DNA from: Vanilla planifolia
Lineage: Eukaryota; Streptophyta; Magnoliopsida; Asparagales; Orchidaceae
DNA: 64,000 nt
Reading direction: 5' to 3'
Assembly (NCBI GenBank): GCA_023846275.1
Contig: CM043868.1
Location: forward strand, 19,253,755-19,317,754
Below, in pieces: positions 1 to 13,700 of this stretch. The notes under the pieces are model-generated. The model made no database searches. It was given only the letters and a program-made list of their open reading frames with translations, and was not told the origin of the DNA. Position 1 is the stretch's first letter. Each line of letters starts with the position of its first letter. The position numbers and the translations under genes were made by a program.

Positions 1-79
1 GCTCACATTGCTCTTATCGACCACATTTCATTCTCTTTTAATGGACTAACAATGACTCATTCAACTCTTCAGTAGTCAT

Positions 80-3000
80 TGTTATACCCGGTAAAATATT
101 ATACGTTTAATCTTCAATAATTCAATTGTGGCTTGGATGATTTCAGATCGACAGTAGGATGAGCCAAGAGCTCAATTGGAGGCTATTGGAATTTTTGAAA
201 TTTTCTGGGGATTTTTCGGAGCACCGAGGAAATTTTTAAGTAATTTTCCCTGTTTAATTGGATTTATTGGATTTTTGGAAATTTGAAAATCTAGTTAAAT
301 CGGTCTATTAGATTTTTAAACCGGAATTTGGTTTTTACCACGCGTGAACCGGACCGGAGCGGTTCAGCGAAGGCGAGGGCGGTTCGCCGAGGTGCGTTTG
401 CGCGTGCGTATGGATAAGCCGCGGATAAGCGGATCGGACGGACGAGAACAGCGGTGGAGATTAACCGGCTGATCGGGGTTAAGCGGCGTTATTAGAAGGT
501 CAACCGGCGCTTAATGGGTTCTTAACGGGTTATTACCGGTTTAAGCTGGGTATTTAACCTGATTTGTTCGGCTGTTAGGGTTTCGAGCGGTGGCCAGAGA
601 CGAAGTGTTCGCGGCGAACGACGATACTTTCCGGCAGCCTTTCAAGGGGCTTTTTGTACCTGGAGGTTCGCGGGACCGAGGAGAATCGATTGGTACCGGT
701 TTCGTTCGGCGAGGGGCAGCGGTTGGTCGCGTGCGAGCTTCACCATCGCCGGAGAAGAAAGGTAGGAAATTCAGATTTTAAATTAGTTATTTAGCAAATT
801 AAAAATATGGATTATTTTGCAAATAGCTACCGGAGCATGCAGATTGTGGTTTTTGGAATTGATTAATCCAAATTATTGATTTTAGCATTTTAGGGTTTTT
901 CTTCGGAAAATTATAACCGCCGAATTTGGAAATTTTACCAAGCATGTGTTGATTCGATTATGTGCTTTAATCATGTTAAGATAGTATCAAATGCTGAAAT
1001 TTGTTTAATTTCATAGATTGTTAAAATGGGGATCGGATGAAACTTCGGCGGAAATTTTGATTGAACCTTAGAAATTAGTGGCATTAATGAAACATTAGGA
1101 TAGTATGAACATCGGATTTTGTTTCTCTTTGATCTCGGTCGCCGAAAATCGACGGGGGAAACGGAATTTTCCCGGAGGAATCATCGGCTAGGGTTTCGCG
1201 GGCGCCGAGCGGAGGAAGGAGATGGATTAGATTAATTTCGGTTTAGTTAATTAAGTAATTGTAATTATTCAATATTTATTAATAATTTAAATGTTAAACG
1301 TCGGCTGGAAATTGGATTAATTATTCGGCCGGTGGGTTCTCGGTTCAGCGCGAAGGCCGAACCGACAGCGAAAAAACCGGTTCAGCGGGATTAGGCGCGG
1401 ACGAACGGCGCGAAGGCCCGAACCGGCAGCGAAAACCGGTTCAGCGGGATTCGGCGCGGACGAACGGCGCGAAAGCCGAACCGGCAGCGAAAACCGGTTC
1501 AGCGGGATTCGGCGCGGACGAACGGCGCGGAGGAAATTTAATTCGGAAATTAATCCGAATTTTCGGAAAAAGGATATATGTGGGATTTAAAAATTAATTC
1601 GGAAATTAATCCGAATTTTCGGAAAAAGGATATATGTGAATTTAAATTTTAATTCGGAAATTTATTCTGAATTTCGGAAAATTGAGAAAGGGCAGAATTT
1701 GATTTTTTTGGAATTTGGGAAAAATGCAGTAATTAGAATTTCGGGATTTTAAATTCTGAAAAAAATTCAGAAAAAGAGAAATTGGGATTTGAGCGATCTC
1801 GAAAATTCTGGAGATCCGTATGTAGAGAAAAATTTCCTGAAGTAGGGAAAAATGTTATCAGTGATGACAGTACAGTTGAAACAGTCAGACAGAGGTATGG
1901 TACATGGATGCTACCAAAACAGTCAGTAACTGGTACAGTTGTGTTGCTTGGACGGCAATGGCATGGATTGAGTCAGTTTACTCAATGTTGGCATATTTCA
2001 CGGATTGACATAATGGACCGGACTACTATAGGCCCTATATGATGTTTTAGGGTGGTTGTGGTAGGTAATTGTGCGGTACAGACTTAGCTTCCACAGTATA
2101 CATGTGGACTGGTATGCGCCTTGTTGTATCTGGACACATGTTGCCGAATCTTGGAGTTATAGCTTGGCAATGACTGTAGGGGCGTGGCTTCTATGGAAAT
2201 TGTTGGGAGAGGACTTCTTGGGACGGTGGAGGAGTCGATCTCTTCTGGTCCATGAGTGTAGGCCTGCGCGCCTGAGAGTGGCAGTGGCAGGGGTGACTCG
2301 CCGTGGCTAGCCAAGTGTGTAGGCCTGCGTGCCTGAGGGTGGCAGTGGTGTCTTACGTTGGCTAGAGATCTATGTGACTGGTTCTGTCTATAGTCTCCAG
2401 AAGATTGATTGACGAGAGACGCTGCGGTGTCGGGTGCTAGGCGTTGTGATGCGTGCGCAGAGATGGGCGTGTCCCGCTGGCATGCTTTGCCTAGGCCCAT
2501 GCGTGCACAGAGATGGGCGTGTCCCGCTGGCATGCTACCTGGAACCCCAGTGGAGAGCTACTCTGGTGTGACTAGGGGTGACTGTGGTTGGTCGGAGTCT
2601 GGAACTGAGAGTGCCTTTCCACCATACATTGTTATGTTGTATTCTTATACTCTTGCTATTATCCTTCTCTTGCATGTGAGTTTTACTAGCTGTCTTTCCT
2701 ACTGGGCGTAGCTCATTCCTTTATTATCTATATTTTTCCAGCGGCTCGGCAGACTTGACGCCACCCAGATTAGGTGGGATCGTGGTCAGCAGGCTAGTGG
2801 AGGATATCTGATCTGTGATTTCTGAGACATTTTGGTTAGTGTGATTGATGCTATTGGATGTATTCAGTGAGACTATTATTCTTATGTCAGGTATTGTGTG
2901 AGGATGAATCTGACTTATGTATCTTGTTGGATGATGTTGCACTTGTTGGACTTGGATCTTATTCTTGTGATGTAGTTTCCATTCACTGTCTTACTTATTG

Positions 3001-3399
3001 TTTTGGTGCTATAGTGTGTGGAGTGCTATATTTATATATTTATTCTGTGGATGTTATATATTTTTTTTTGATGGTGAGGTCATTACATGACTATGGAACT
3101 TACCGTGGGGGTTCAGACTTCTATTAGATCGGTTCTCCTATCGGTATGGGATAGGAGTATTGGGTCTAGTAGGAGTAACATTGCGCGAGTCCATCTGTTA
3201 ATTCAGGAGTCATGAATCCTGAGTTGACGGTGTACCCGGGAGATGGGATCTACATTGTTAAGGAAAGTAGGTGTGTAATGATGTGTTATATCCTATGTTT
3301 TTCGTAGGCTACTCAGGTTGGTATGGGACGATCTAAGCTATCTATATGTAAAAAAAAAATGTATGCCAAAAATCAGCCTAGGAAAAATGGGGTGTAACA
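80..3399 (+). repeat. 5' long terminal repeat of the shortened Tekay copy
   Basis: This 3.32-kb LTR begins TGTTATACC and ends TGTAACA. It is GC-richer than the surrounding DNA. It is about 270 bp longer than the LTRs of the full copy (3.05 kb), at least partly because of internal tandem arrays at 1341-1685. The small open frames inside it (for example at 2084-2533) are chance frames. Confidence 0.85.
1341..1685 (+). repeat. Two adjacent minisatellites inside the LTR
   Basis: From 1341 to about 1530 a unit of about 59 bp, with core AACCGGCAGCGAAAACCGGT and GGCGCGGACGAACGGCG, occurs about three times. From about 1536 to 1685 a second unit of about 57 bp (AATTCGGAAATTAATCCG...AAGGATATATGTG) occurs two to three times. 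The LTRs of the full copy carry only single diverged equivalents. Confidence 0.8.
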
Positions 3400-3404
3400 A
3401 AGAG

Positions 3405-3416
3405 TGGTATCAGAGC
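3405..3416 (+). other. Primer binding site for initiator tRNA-Met
   Basis: TGGTATCAGAGC lies five bases inside the 5' LTR end. It is complementary to the 3' end of plant initiator tRNA-Met, the usual primer of plant Ty3/gypsy chromoviruses. Confidence 0.9.
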
Positions 3417-6399
3417 CCTAGGTTAGGATAGTGGGGCTAGACATGTATAGAAGTTCAACCCAAGGTGGGGAGAACTGTTGGTCATTTTATTATACTATGG
3501 TAGTCCGTATGCCAAATGCCAAATGACGACTCTAATGCCAGATTAGTTGCTTTTGACAGTATGGCTGGTACCAGGAGACTTCCCTTTCGTGGAGCAGCTA
3601 GAGGCAGACCTGTATCTGCTACTCCTACCCCGGAGACGATCCCAGCATTGCCAGTTGAGCCAGCCGTGGATCGTTGGATCGATGCCTTTATGCGGTTGCG
3701 TCCGCAGAGCTTCAGTGGGTCGGCTGACCCAGCGGTGGCAGATGACTGGATGGCTCATATGCTTGAGCTGTTTGATGCCTTGGGATGTCCACTCGGCAGG
3801 AGGGTAGTACTTGCTGCTCTAGTATTGGAGGGAGAGGCTGCTACCTGGTGGAGAGGCCAGCGGCGCACTGTGTTTGGGGAGGTCCAGAACAGCGAGATAG
3901 CTTGGGAGGACTTTGTTGAGGCATTTAGGGAGTGCTACATTCCGGCTTCTGCCATGTCTCAGTTCAGGAGGGACCTTATACACCTCAGGCAGGGCCAGAT
4001 GTCAGTGAATGACTACTTATCGAGATTCACTTATCTGGCGAGGTATGCCGCAGAGCTGGTACCATCTGAGGAGCGTAGATGTGAGATGTTCTTGGAGGGA
4101 CTTCGTCCTATGCTGCAGTGTCAGTTGGTTGTGAGCCAGTTTGCCAGATTTCGTGACTTTGTTTGATACTGGTGCATCTCATTCTTTTGTTGCTTAGAGG
4201 ATCTGGAATCAGATATCAGGATCCAAGGGTTATTTAAAAGAACCCTTACTGGTTAGGCTTCCTGATGGGAAAGAGATTCCCACTGTTCCGAAGACTGATG
4301 GGTTTATTCTGATTAGTGGACACGAGTTCGTGACAGAGTTGATATGTGTGCCGCTAACAGAGTTCGACATCATTTTGGGGATGGATTGGTTGTGCTACCA
4401 TGCAGTGGTTCTGGATTGTTGCGAGAAGAAGGTTAGGATCAGGGTGCCTGGTTCGGAGGATGTGATATACTTTGGTCTAAACAGGCAGATTCCCCTGATC
4501 TCAGTTCTTCAGGCAAAGAGACTAGTGAGTAAGGGTTGTACTGGTTGGTTGGCTTATGTGGCAGATAGTCAAGCCACCACTACCCCTATGTCAAATATTC
4601 CAGTGGTGAGAGACTTCCCTATGGTTTTTCCAGAGGAGTTGCCTGGACTTTCACCAGCTAGGGAAGTGGGGTTTTCGATTGATTTGAGGCAAAGGAGATG
4701 GTTGGAATTGATAAAAGACTATGAACTGGTGATAAATTACTGCGAGGGTAAGGCTAATCCTGTTGCTGATGCTTTGAGCAGGCACGCAGTTATGCATACT
4801 ATGTTAGTCTGTGACTCTATACTAGACTTGGATTGGGATGTTGAAAGATGTCAGGAACAGTTGTCTGTTCAGAGACTGGTTCACAGACTCGGCTCGTTGA
4901 CTATTCGGGCTGACTGGTTATCTGAGATGCGTGATCTTCAGCTTTGTGATGAAAAGCTGAAGGAGAAGTTTGAGTTGGCATCGCAGGGATTGGGAGGAGA
5001 CTTTGCTCTCAGAAACGACATTTTGACTTTCAGAGGTCGCTGGTGTGTGCCATCACATCAGGAGTTCAAGGAGAGGATCCTTCGAGAGGCTCATTATGGA
5101 ACTTTGGCTATACACCCTGGAGAAGTCAAGATGTAGAGGAATTTGAGGAGTGTTTTCTGGTGGAGAGGTTTGAAGGCAGATGTTGCTGCTTTTGTTAGGA
5201 AGTGCCTTACATGTCAGCAAGTTAAGACCGAGCACCAGAGACCTGGAGGATTGTTGCAGAGTTTGCCGATTCCGGAGTGGAAATGGGATGACATCACTAT
5301 GGACTTTGTGACTGGTCTTCCTCGTACCAGACAAGGTTTTGACGCCATTTGGGTCATCGTGGATCGATTGACCAAGTCAGCACATTTCTTATCAATTAAG
5401 AAGACGAATTCAGCGGCACAGTTGGCAGAGGTATATATTCAGCAGATTGTCAGATTGCATGAGATTCCTCGATCTATTATTTCTGACAGAGACGCCAAGT
5501 TCACATCACAGTTTTGGAGGAGCTTACACACTGCCATGGGTACACAGTTGAAGTTCAGTACTGCTTATCATCCTCAGACTGAGGGACAGTCTGAGCGGAC
5601 TATTCGGACTACTCAGGTTGGTATGGGACGATCTGAGCTGTCTATATGTAAAAAAAAAAATGTATGCCAAAAATCAGCATAGGAAAAATGGGGTGTAACA
5701 GTCATGGACACTATGTCCTTAAACTCTTCAATTGCCACCACTACATGATTAAACTTATTTATGAGGGAGCATGTAACCTTCTCCACTACTCGTATATCTT
5801 CCACTGCTTCTCCAAGCCACTTCATCTGATTCATGACTACAAATACTTAGGTGAAATAATCCTTTATGGACACACTCTCCTTCATCAAGACTGACTCAAA
5901 TTGAGCTCTTAGAGTTTGAACCCATAACTTTTTCATCTTATCCACTCATATTATGGAGTTTCAAAAGATATCTCATGCATTCTTGACATTCATCTTATTG
6001 CAATCTTAGAGAGAATGTTATGATTCTTGATGATTTATCATAAGCAATAATACCCAAGAATGGCTTTCATTCATAATGTTTAAGGATTACAATTCATCTC
6101 ACTGAAAGGAAATATTAAATCCTTTAATTTTTATCATAGATTAGGACCTACAATAAAGGCCTTGGATATTACTTTGTTGGAAGCAATCTTCGAGAATATA
6201 CACACAAGAACAAATATAGGGGAAAGAAAATTGGAGAACCTTATTTATGGTTGACACTCATGCATTACAAAGATGAATACATCACATATTTATACACCTA
6301 AAAATAAATTTACAAAAATACATTTGTAATTAAAACAAGAAATATTTTCAAATATATAGAACAATTTCAATTAAAGTAACACTATTTTAGAAATCTTAA

Positions 6400-8213
6400 A
6401 TTAATTTTAAATCACCTCTTTAGAAGGTAAATATCTAATTTATTTATATATTTGATCTTCTAAAATCTTTTTCAAAGTGGCACATCAACTTTTTGTCACA
6501 TGTAGATATTAGATTAATTGTGTATTTTTCATGGCACATTTCTTTAAAAGTCATATATTTAATAATAAAATTTATATTTTTAACATAAAATTAGTGAGTT
6601 AATTGTTTTAGTTGTTATTTATTAATTTTGAAATTCATTTTTTAAATATTGTATTTTCTCTAAGAGTTCAGATAATTATGCTAAGAATATTATGGATATT
6701 AAAGGTTTGAATTAGAAGCTTAAGGATGGTTTTTATGTGAATCTTTGAAATTTTGATTTATTAAAAATAGGATTATCTAATTTAAATGTTTAAGAACTTT
6801 AAGATTTACATTAGAAAGAGTTTGGACTGATTTAGAAGGAAATAGATGGTTGAAGTCATCTTTTGACGGTTGTCTCGTGCAAGATGTATTGTACTTCATG
6901 CTAGATCTATTATATGTTGATTAAGATGCACACTGTTCTAAGCTTAGGTATATTATATGTGGATTAAGTGGATAATACATTCAACTAGAAGGTTGTGATT
7001 GTAAATCCAAGAAAAAAGAGCATAGAATACGTATGTCGTGCAAATTATAAAAGAAAGTAAAGCATTCTAGAAATGATTATGCACATGACTATATTAATAA
7101 TAAATTGTATGTGTATTATCGTGTAAGAAACCAAAGAAAGGAGAAGTTTACAAAAGAGTAATCTCAAGAAAAAAAAAGTAAATACATTTAAATAATTGTA
7201 ATATAAGTATATTATTAATATGTATTATTAGAAATACAATTAACATAAACATGATAATATGATAGCTTTATTTTATATATAAATATTTTAATACAATATG
7301 ATATATAAATAAAATGCATATGTTGTGATATTAAGACTTATGCATGTTTATATATGTTATTTGACTGCTATGTTTATTAGAATATTAAAAAAATAAAAGT
7401 GAGAAAAAAAAAAATAAATAATATGTTTAGATTCCATGAGTCTTATGTGCATATCATTTATAATAATATTATGATATGATAAGCTATAATGAGGTATCAT
7501 GATATGATATAAAATAAGTAATAATGATGTATTTTTTTCAAGATATTATCATATGATTATCAATAAAAATGATCTATCATTAGTACTTTTTATAGGGCAT
7601 GATAAACACAATATTATGAGATGATATCAATGACTTCATTTTTTAATTACAATTAATAGTTTGTACAACATTTGATGTGTTGATTTTTGTTTTGTCTAAT
7701 ATTTTTAACAGAATTAGATGTATGAAAATGATATGATTAAGATTGTTAACCAGTTGTGATATACCTATAGGTTGACATCTAAATATATATCATAATGAGA
7801 TACTAGATGAGATGTGATCTTTGAACTTACGATAATATTGATTTAAGAAATGCAAGACTCTTTATTTTGAAAATATGTGAAAATGAGAAAAATGGTATAA
7901 AAGAATTGGTTGTGGAATATGAGATGAAAGCATTATTATAAAAAACCAAAAAAAATGTATATACACTTATGTGCATGATTAATGGTAATGACATCAATTA
8001 TATTTTGTGACATATTTACATTATTACCTCATTTGTAGTATTGACATTTTTTTCATGTTGGTCTTATAGATAACATATTTTTGTTATTATTTTTTTTATT
8101 ATTGTGAGATTAACTTATTATTTTAATTTATTGATATGCAATATTTTTATTGTATTAATTTACTTACTAAGTTTTATTACATACATATTATAGAATGTCA
8201 TAAATACATACAT

Positions 8214-8248
<35 letters not shown>

Positions 8249-10560
8249 AAAATGGCATGTGAGATGAATTATTCTAGAGAAGTTATTCTTTTTTGGTTAA
8301 ACATAATTATAGACAATATATTGTATCATTTTAAGATATTAGATGCATATATTAATATTTTATAATTTTATGTGTATGTATGTTGGATATAATACTATTT
8401 TAATCTTATGATGTTATACGTGCATTAAAATAGTTTAAGAAAAAAATGAATTTTATCATCACTCCTTTCTTGATTGATTGATTAGTGTCCTTTATTTGCA
8501 TTATGCTTTGATTTTTCTTGATTTTATATTATTATTTGTATAATTAAGTAAAAAAGACAAGATAGACATTGATAGCATGTATATGATCAATTCAAAAGGT
8601 TAAACTAACAATTAGAATCACTATTTGTATATCAATATAATTTATTGGACATTCAATATTCATAGGTTTCCAATATATCTTAGGAGAAGGATCATAAATA
8701 AACGAATACATCAATCTAGTTATTTATGAAAAATTAAAAAACCTCATGAATATGCTCTTCGAAGTTTCTTTGCTTCGTCACCCTTTCTTTCTTGTAAGAA
8801 ATCCACAGGGGAAGCTGCTTTCTTTGTCCTTCTTCCGCATGAGAAGTATCCAGGAGAGAAGTAGACATTTGAACAGCATTACATATACAACTTTCCGATA
8901 CTAAAATAAGAGGATTGATGTGGGAATACCTAAATATGAACTTTCTCAACTTCTGTTCTGCAAATCCAAGAAGTGGTGATTTAAGGCTATAACATGGAAA
9001 GATGTAGGAAATCTTGAACAAGAGATTTTAAGCCATAGAAGGTTTCTAACAAAACATGAAAGTTTAAAATAAATTTCTAATGGTCTTCAAGCCCAGATTC
9101 TTTGAGAATGTCTTTCCAACAATGCATAAAAAGTGTTTTAAGGAAACCGTAAAGGTCTTCTGAAAAAATCCTTGACAATTCTATTAAGACCATAAAGTTA
9201 AAGAAAGAAGATAAAATCTAGAACCAAATAATGCTTTAAAGCTCTAATAATAAACCAAAGGCTGTTTTTGGATCAATGCTTGAAATTTAGAAAGTGAGTT
9301 TTTTAAATGATAAAAGTCGCCAGAGAACAACAATATTGGGTTTGGTTGTAGTCCTCGTCCACAAGAGAGGAGAGAAGAAAAATCTCCTAATAAAGAAGAT
9401 ATACAAATATACAAGGGTCACAATAAAAGCATTCATCCTCATAAGCCAATTGGATCCAATGTGCCGCAACAAGAAACAAATATCTCAATATAAGAATAAT
9501 TCAATAAATATTGACATAATAAAGGTCCTAGAACGATGGAAACACAAATGGATATTGGCTTCATCATGGGATATAATTAGCACAGAATGGCTATACCAGA
9601 AAAGCCTTGTTTAATCATGCTCTCTTGACTTCCAAGGTACATCTTTGTCTCCAACGATACAGCAAGCGTAGATCTTGATATATAGGAAAGCCGCTTACCT
9701 CCTCAAGCCACATGAATTCCACTGGTATTTTATTCCATAGTCATATCAAAACAAGTAAGTTATGGAGACCAAAGTAATCATTTATTGCTAAGAACAATCA
9801 AAGAAGCTCAATTCATGTGTCCATGCCTCAATAACATTTTAGCTTTCTAAACAGCTTTAATAGTACTTCATAACTTCAAATGTTCTGTTGAATAAGATAT
9901 CACATTGTTATCCCCTGCAAATGTTATTTTTAAGCTAAAATTTGTATGTAAGGCCTAGGTTAACTCCGAGGGAAACATCTCAATGTACTAGACTGTGTTA
10001 TCCACAGTTTTGCCTCTTCTAGATGAATGACCAAATTCACCTGTAACTCCAATGCTGGTTATGTGCAGGCAAGTAAACTATTAACTTTTGAAAGTGGACT
10101 TTTTCAATGGAAGGCGTACGTTCATGAATAGGGTAAAAAATGAGGGAGATTTTCCATGTCAACACAGATGTAAGTAGTTTTGATATGAGAGTTGACAATA
10201 GTCTAGTGAAATGGAAAGAATTCTCTGTAAAGTATGTTGCATGACATGTAATTGCTTTGTTACGCATGTCTATTATTTTAGTTTAACTTTATGCCTACAT
10301 TTGGTACTAATTGATCCAATCTTCCTAAAGCATTTTGTTGAGTTTTTAATCATAACTTGATGCTATATTGATCTATTTCTTCTTACACATTTTGTTGTTT
10401 TCCCTGTATGTTTGTGCTATGAATTAATTGTGTTGTTACATTATTTCTTTCTACTTGGAAAAACGTAGTTTTTTTATTCTTGCTTAATGACTATGACGGC
10501 AGTCTTATTATCCAATCTTGAGACTACTACCAGCTGCCATTCCTGAAGTCAAATGACATT
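6400..10560. other. AT-rich spacer without a recognised gene
   Basis: No coding region was recognised. The stretch is strongly AT-rich to about 8.7 kb. Between 8.7 and 10.3 kb base composition is more balanced and there are short open frames (minus 8734-9021, plus 9294-9614), but neither strand gives a recognisable domain, splice pattern or homology, so these are treated as chance frames or unidentifiable repeat debris. Confidence 0.5.
8218..8248 (+). repeat. (GA)n microsatellite
   Basis: An almost perfect run of about 15 GA dinucleotides in AT-rich spacer. Confidence 0.95.
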
Positions 10561-10700
10561 CAAGTTGCGTTGAGCTTTGCACTTACCCAAAACCCGCAAC
10601 AAACAAGACTTTCCTTTTCTTCTTTCGCCATGGCAGATTTATCCAGCTTTGATATCGCCATCGAATGCAGATGTCCATCTTGCCGGGACACCTGGAATGC

Positions 10701-13700
10701 TCACAACCTTTTCCTGTGAGAAGAATACAATGTCAGAATTCTCCAGATGCAGTGTGATGTGTTCAAGGATTTTGAGCTCAAGTAAAGCACCTGCGGCACA
10801 AGTGAGCGCGCTCTTGGCTGTGAATTGGTATAGCTGTGATGCTTTGGTGGCATGCATACACTAGCATTACTACCGCTGCAAGCGACGCCTGTTGCAACGC
10901 CCTGGTGGCCAGTGTCCTGCCCTTGTCCAAGATTTCTCAGTCGGTTAAGCTCCGGCAAGATCACCGTTCCAAGATCGGGTCGGTCCTTTCTCCTCAGCTC
11001 CGCGCATTTCAATGCAAGCTTAGCAAAAGCAAGAGCCTCGTCCACTGGCCAGTCAGCAATTGCTGGATCAAGCAGTTGTGTAAACGTCCCTTTCTCGATC
11101 GCCCTCTCCACGTGGTGGGTAAGACCCATCGGGGGCTTTGCCGTGATAATTTGAAGCAGCATTACTCCAAGAGAGTAGACATCTGACTTGACTCCGAGCA
11201 TGCCGGTTTGCTGGTACTCGGGGTCGATGTAACAGAATGTTCCTGCCGCCGACGTCATGTGGTACTGCGTCACGCTGTCAGCCACGGATGAAGGTACGAG
11301 CCGTGCAAGACCGACGTCGCTGATTTTGCTGACGTAATTTCGATCGATTAATATGTTTGCTGGTTTTAGATCTCGGTGCACTAACGGCTCCGGTTTTGTC
11401 TGGTGGAGGAACAACAGTGCCGTTGCCATCTCTGCAGCGATTTTGAATCGGACGTTCCATGGAATCGGCGGGGTGTTGCCGCGTCGGAAGAGACGATCGT
11501 CCAAGCTCCCATTGTCCATGAACTCGTAAACCAAGCATCCATACTCCGGACAGGCGCCAAGCAGTAACACCATGTTAGGATGTCGAATGCAGCTCAAGAT
11601 TTCGACCTAAGTGGTTATGAATCAGCGTCAAAAAAATCTACCGAATGATCAGTATACTGCTGTAGAAGTCAAACAATGTGAAAATGTACCTCTTGTTGGA
11701 ATTGCTTCCTGCCCTGTGCTGCATCTGGTCTTAATACCTTGATGGCAACCGCAGTGTGATCCAAGTAACCCTTGTAAACAGGTCCATACCCACCTTCTCC
11801 TATCTTGTTTTCTGCAGCGAAGTTTTTCGTAGCAGCTTCGATCTCATCGATGGCGTATTTCCTATAGCGGGTGTCATTGTGAGCCAGCGCATTCAGTGCT
11901 TTCTTCTTCTCCTCTGCTTCACGCCTCGCTTTGATCTCAGCGTTCAATCTCTTCTTTGACTCTAGCTCTGCAATTCTTTGTGCAGCTTCGGCTGCTTCGA
12001 TTGCCGCTTTGCATTTTGCTTTCTCCATTTCGGCTATGGCAAGGGCTGCTTCTTCTGCGTGCCTTAGTTCTTCGTATTTTCTAGCTTCTTCCTTTTTCCA
12101 TTGTTGGAGTTCCATAGCCTTCATCCAATCAGTTATTTACCGGAGTCAGCATCTTTTTATTGCTAATTTCTTCTTGTAATGGCAAGCCTCACCTTTTGTT
12201 TAGCTGTGATTGCTTCTTTACAGGCGTTGCTGTACATCTCCATAGTTTGCTTTAGCTCAATCTTTAGCCTCCTCATTTCAGCCTCAAGGTCACGATTTTG
12301 CTGGAATTGACGCGATAGAGTTAGTCTGTGCTTAAAAGGTTCGATGAAGCATAACATTTTAAGCAGGTGAACGTTAATTATATACGTAGATGTACTAACA
12401 ACAGCAAGGGGAGAGTGGCTGCTCCTCGGGCTATCCGTCGAGGTGGATGAATACTCTAACGAGTCTCCAAATTCCACGGATTGAAAGCTGAAGCCTCCAG
12501 GTAAATCCATGTCATCTGAAAACGAGTCCCGGCAATCTGTAGATCGACGAGGACGGATGGAGGAATCGATATTGTCCAAATTGTTGGGTGCCGAACGAGC
12601 CGTTGAAAGCGGCCGCTCCCTTGCAGTCTTCTTCAAGTAATCAGGCAATCGATCAAGTGATACTCGTTCTGTCCTTTCATGTTGAGGGGTTGGTGGAGCA
12701 GATCCCCTCCAGCCAGCCCTAGCATATGGTTTTCTGTTTTTTGAGTCAAATACGCGTGAGAAAGACGAGTGCTACAAATTGGAGGTTGTTTTTATTTCTA
12801 TTCCAAGTGTAAGAAAATGATGAAGAGAAAGTTACCTAATGGAGGAGTCTTCTTGTTCCAGCGGGAGACTTGGACTTGCTAGGACGCTCAATTGTCTTGG
12901 AGGAACTGCAGTAGATGGAGATTGGTTTTTGGCCATTCGAACCGTTGTTGGCTTCCCTTTCGAAATAACGTACACTGCACAGAAATCTGGAGCTGATTTC
13001 ATCAAACAGCTTGGGACATCAGTATTTCTGAATTTTCTGCATGGTGGAGAAACAGAATAGTTGATATCAAACTTAAATTTTTCATGTCTCCAGGTTGCTT
13101 AAATTGACAAAGGTGTGTATATTGTGAGAACAGACTTCATGATTAGACTTCTGTTTGAGGCCCCAGCAACAATATTTTGGATGCTGTTAACGTTGATGTA
13201 ATCAACAATGGCCTTTGGAATATCAGCACCCTCCAAGACTATTTCCTTCAATTGCATCTGAAAATTCAAGTAATTCTTTGAATTTTTAAGCGGAATAAGT
13301 TTCTATCCTTGGCAAAGAGTAAGGAAACGGAGACTTACCCCTTTTCGAGCACAAAATCCCCTGTAAGAAAGAAACAGCTGATTCAGCTCTGCATCTGCTT
13401 CATCTCTGGTGGTTTCTGGGCCAGCTTCCGTCTCTGAAATGAAGTGCATTTGATGGAGTTAGTAAACATTAGGATGTTCATTTCGAAATACCAACTTTGC
13501 AAACAAATGGAATTCTAAGATTCTTTCGTGTTAAATCTTTTGTGTCCTTTCATTCATTTCTACCCATTCCTCTGATCTCAGCAATCAAAACAAAGATACA
13601 TCAGAACATATTCAAGACATTAATTGAACATTTTGTACCCAGAAAATTTCATAGAAATCTATTGGTTGTCATGGAAAAATGCCTATAATTGTTTTACTGG

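Larger units (their letters stand above)
80..5700 (+). mobile_element. Shortened Ty3/gypsy chromovirus copy (Tekay/Del type) with 5-bp target duplication
   Basis: The element starts TGTTATACCCGG, ends GGGTGTAACA, and is bracketed by GTCAT at 75-79 and 5701-5705, so both outer ends of the insertion are preserved. Parts: a 5' LTR (80-3399), an initiator tRNA-Met primer site (3405-3416), interior coding remnants from about 3516 (capsid-like gag, protease-adjacent region, RNase H tail, integrase zinc finger and core), and a short terminal piece of the second LTR. The interior is close in sequence to the longer Tekay copy at 17022-27656, so the two are sister copies in opposite orientation. Much of the interior is missing and the copy has several breaks, so it is a fossil. 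It sits inside an older copia gag remnant. Confidence 0.88.
1..6400 (-). mobile_element. Ty1/copia fossil: gag (UBN2-type) remnant and probable LTR
   Basis: On the minus strand the stretch from about 6130 down to 5706, and again 79 down to 1, reads as a decayed copia-type gag polypeptide of the UBN2 kind. Recognisable blocks include LQTLRAQFES, DIRVVEKV and VVVAIEEFKDI, with TEELNESLLVH on the far side of the inserted gypsy element. To the right of about 6175 lies a probable LTR: read on the minus strand it has a TATA-like GTATAAATATG near 6295 and ends in CCAACA, followed by a degenerate tRNA-Met primer site. The element runs off the left window edge. It is broken in several places and looks old. 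Its outer LTR boundary was not found, so the right end given is approximate. Confidence 0.6.

Noticed and set aside
2071-2711. Open frames within the 5' LTR of the shortened Tekay copy
   Set aside because: They lie in LTR sequence; equivalent frames in the other LTRs differ and carry no domain.
8734-9614. Two open frames of 95 and 106 codons in the 8.7-9.6 kb spacer
   Set aside because: No domain, codon bias or splice context was recognised on either strand.
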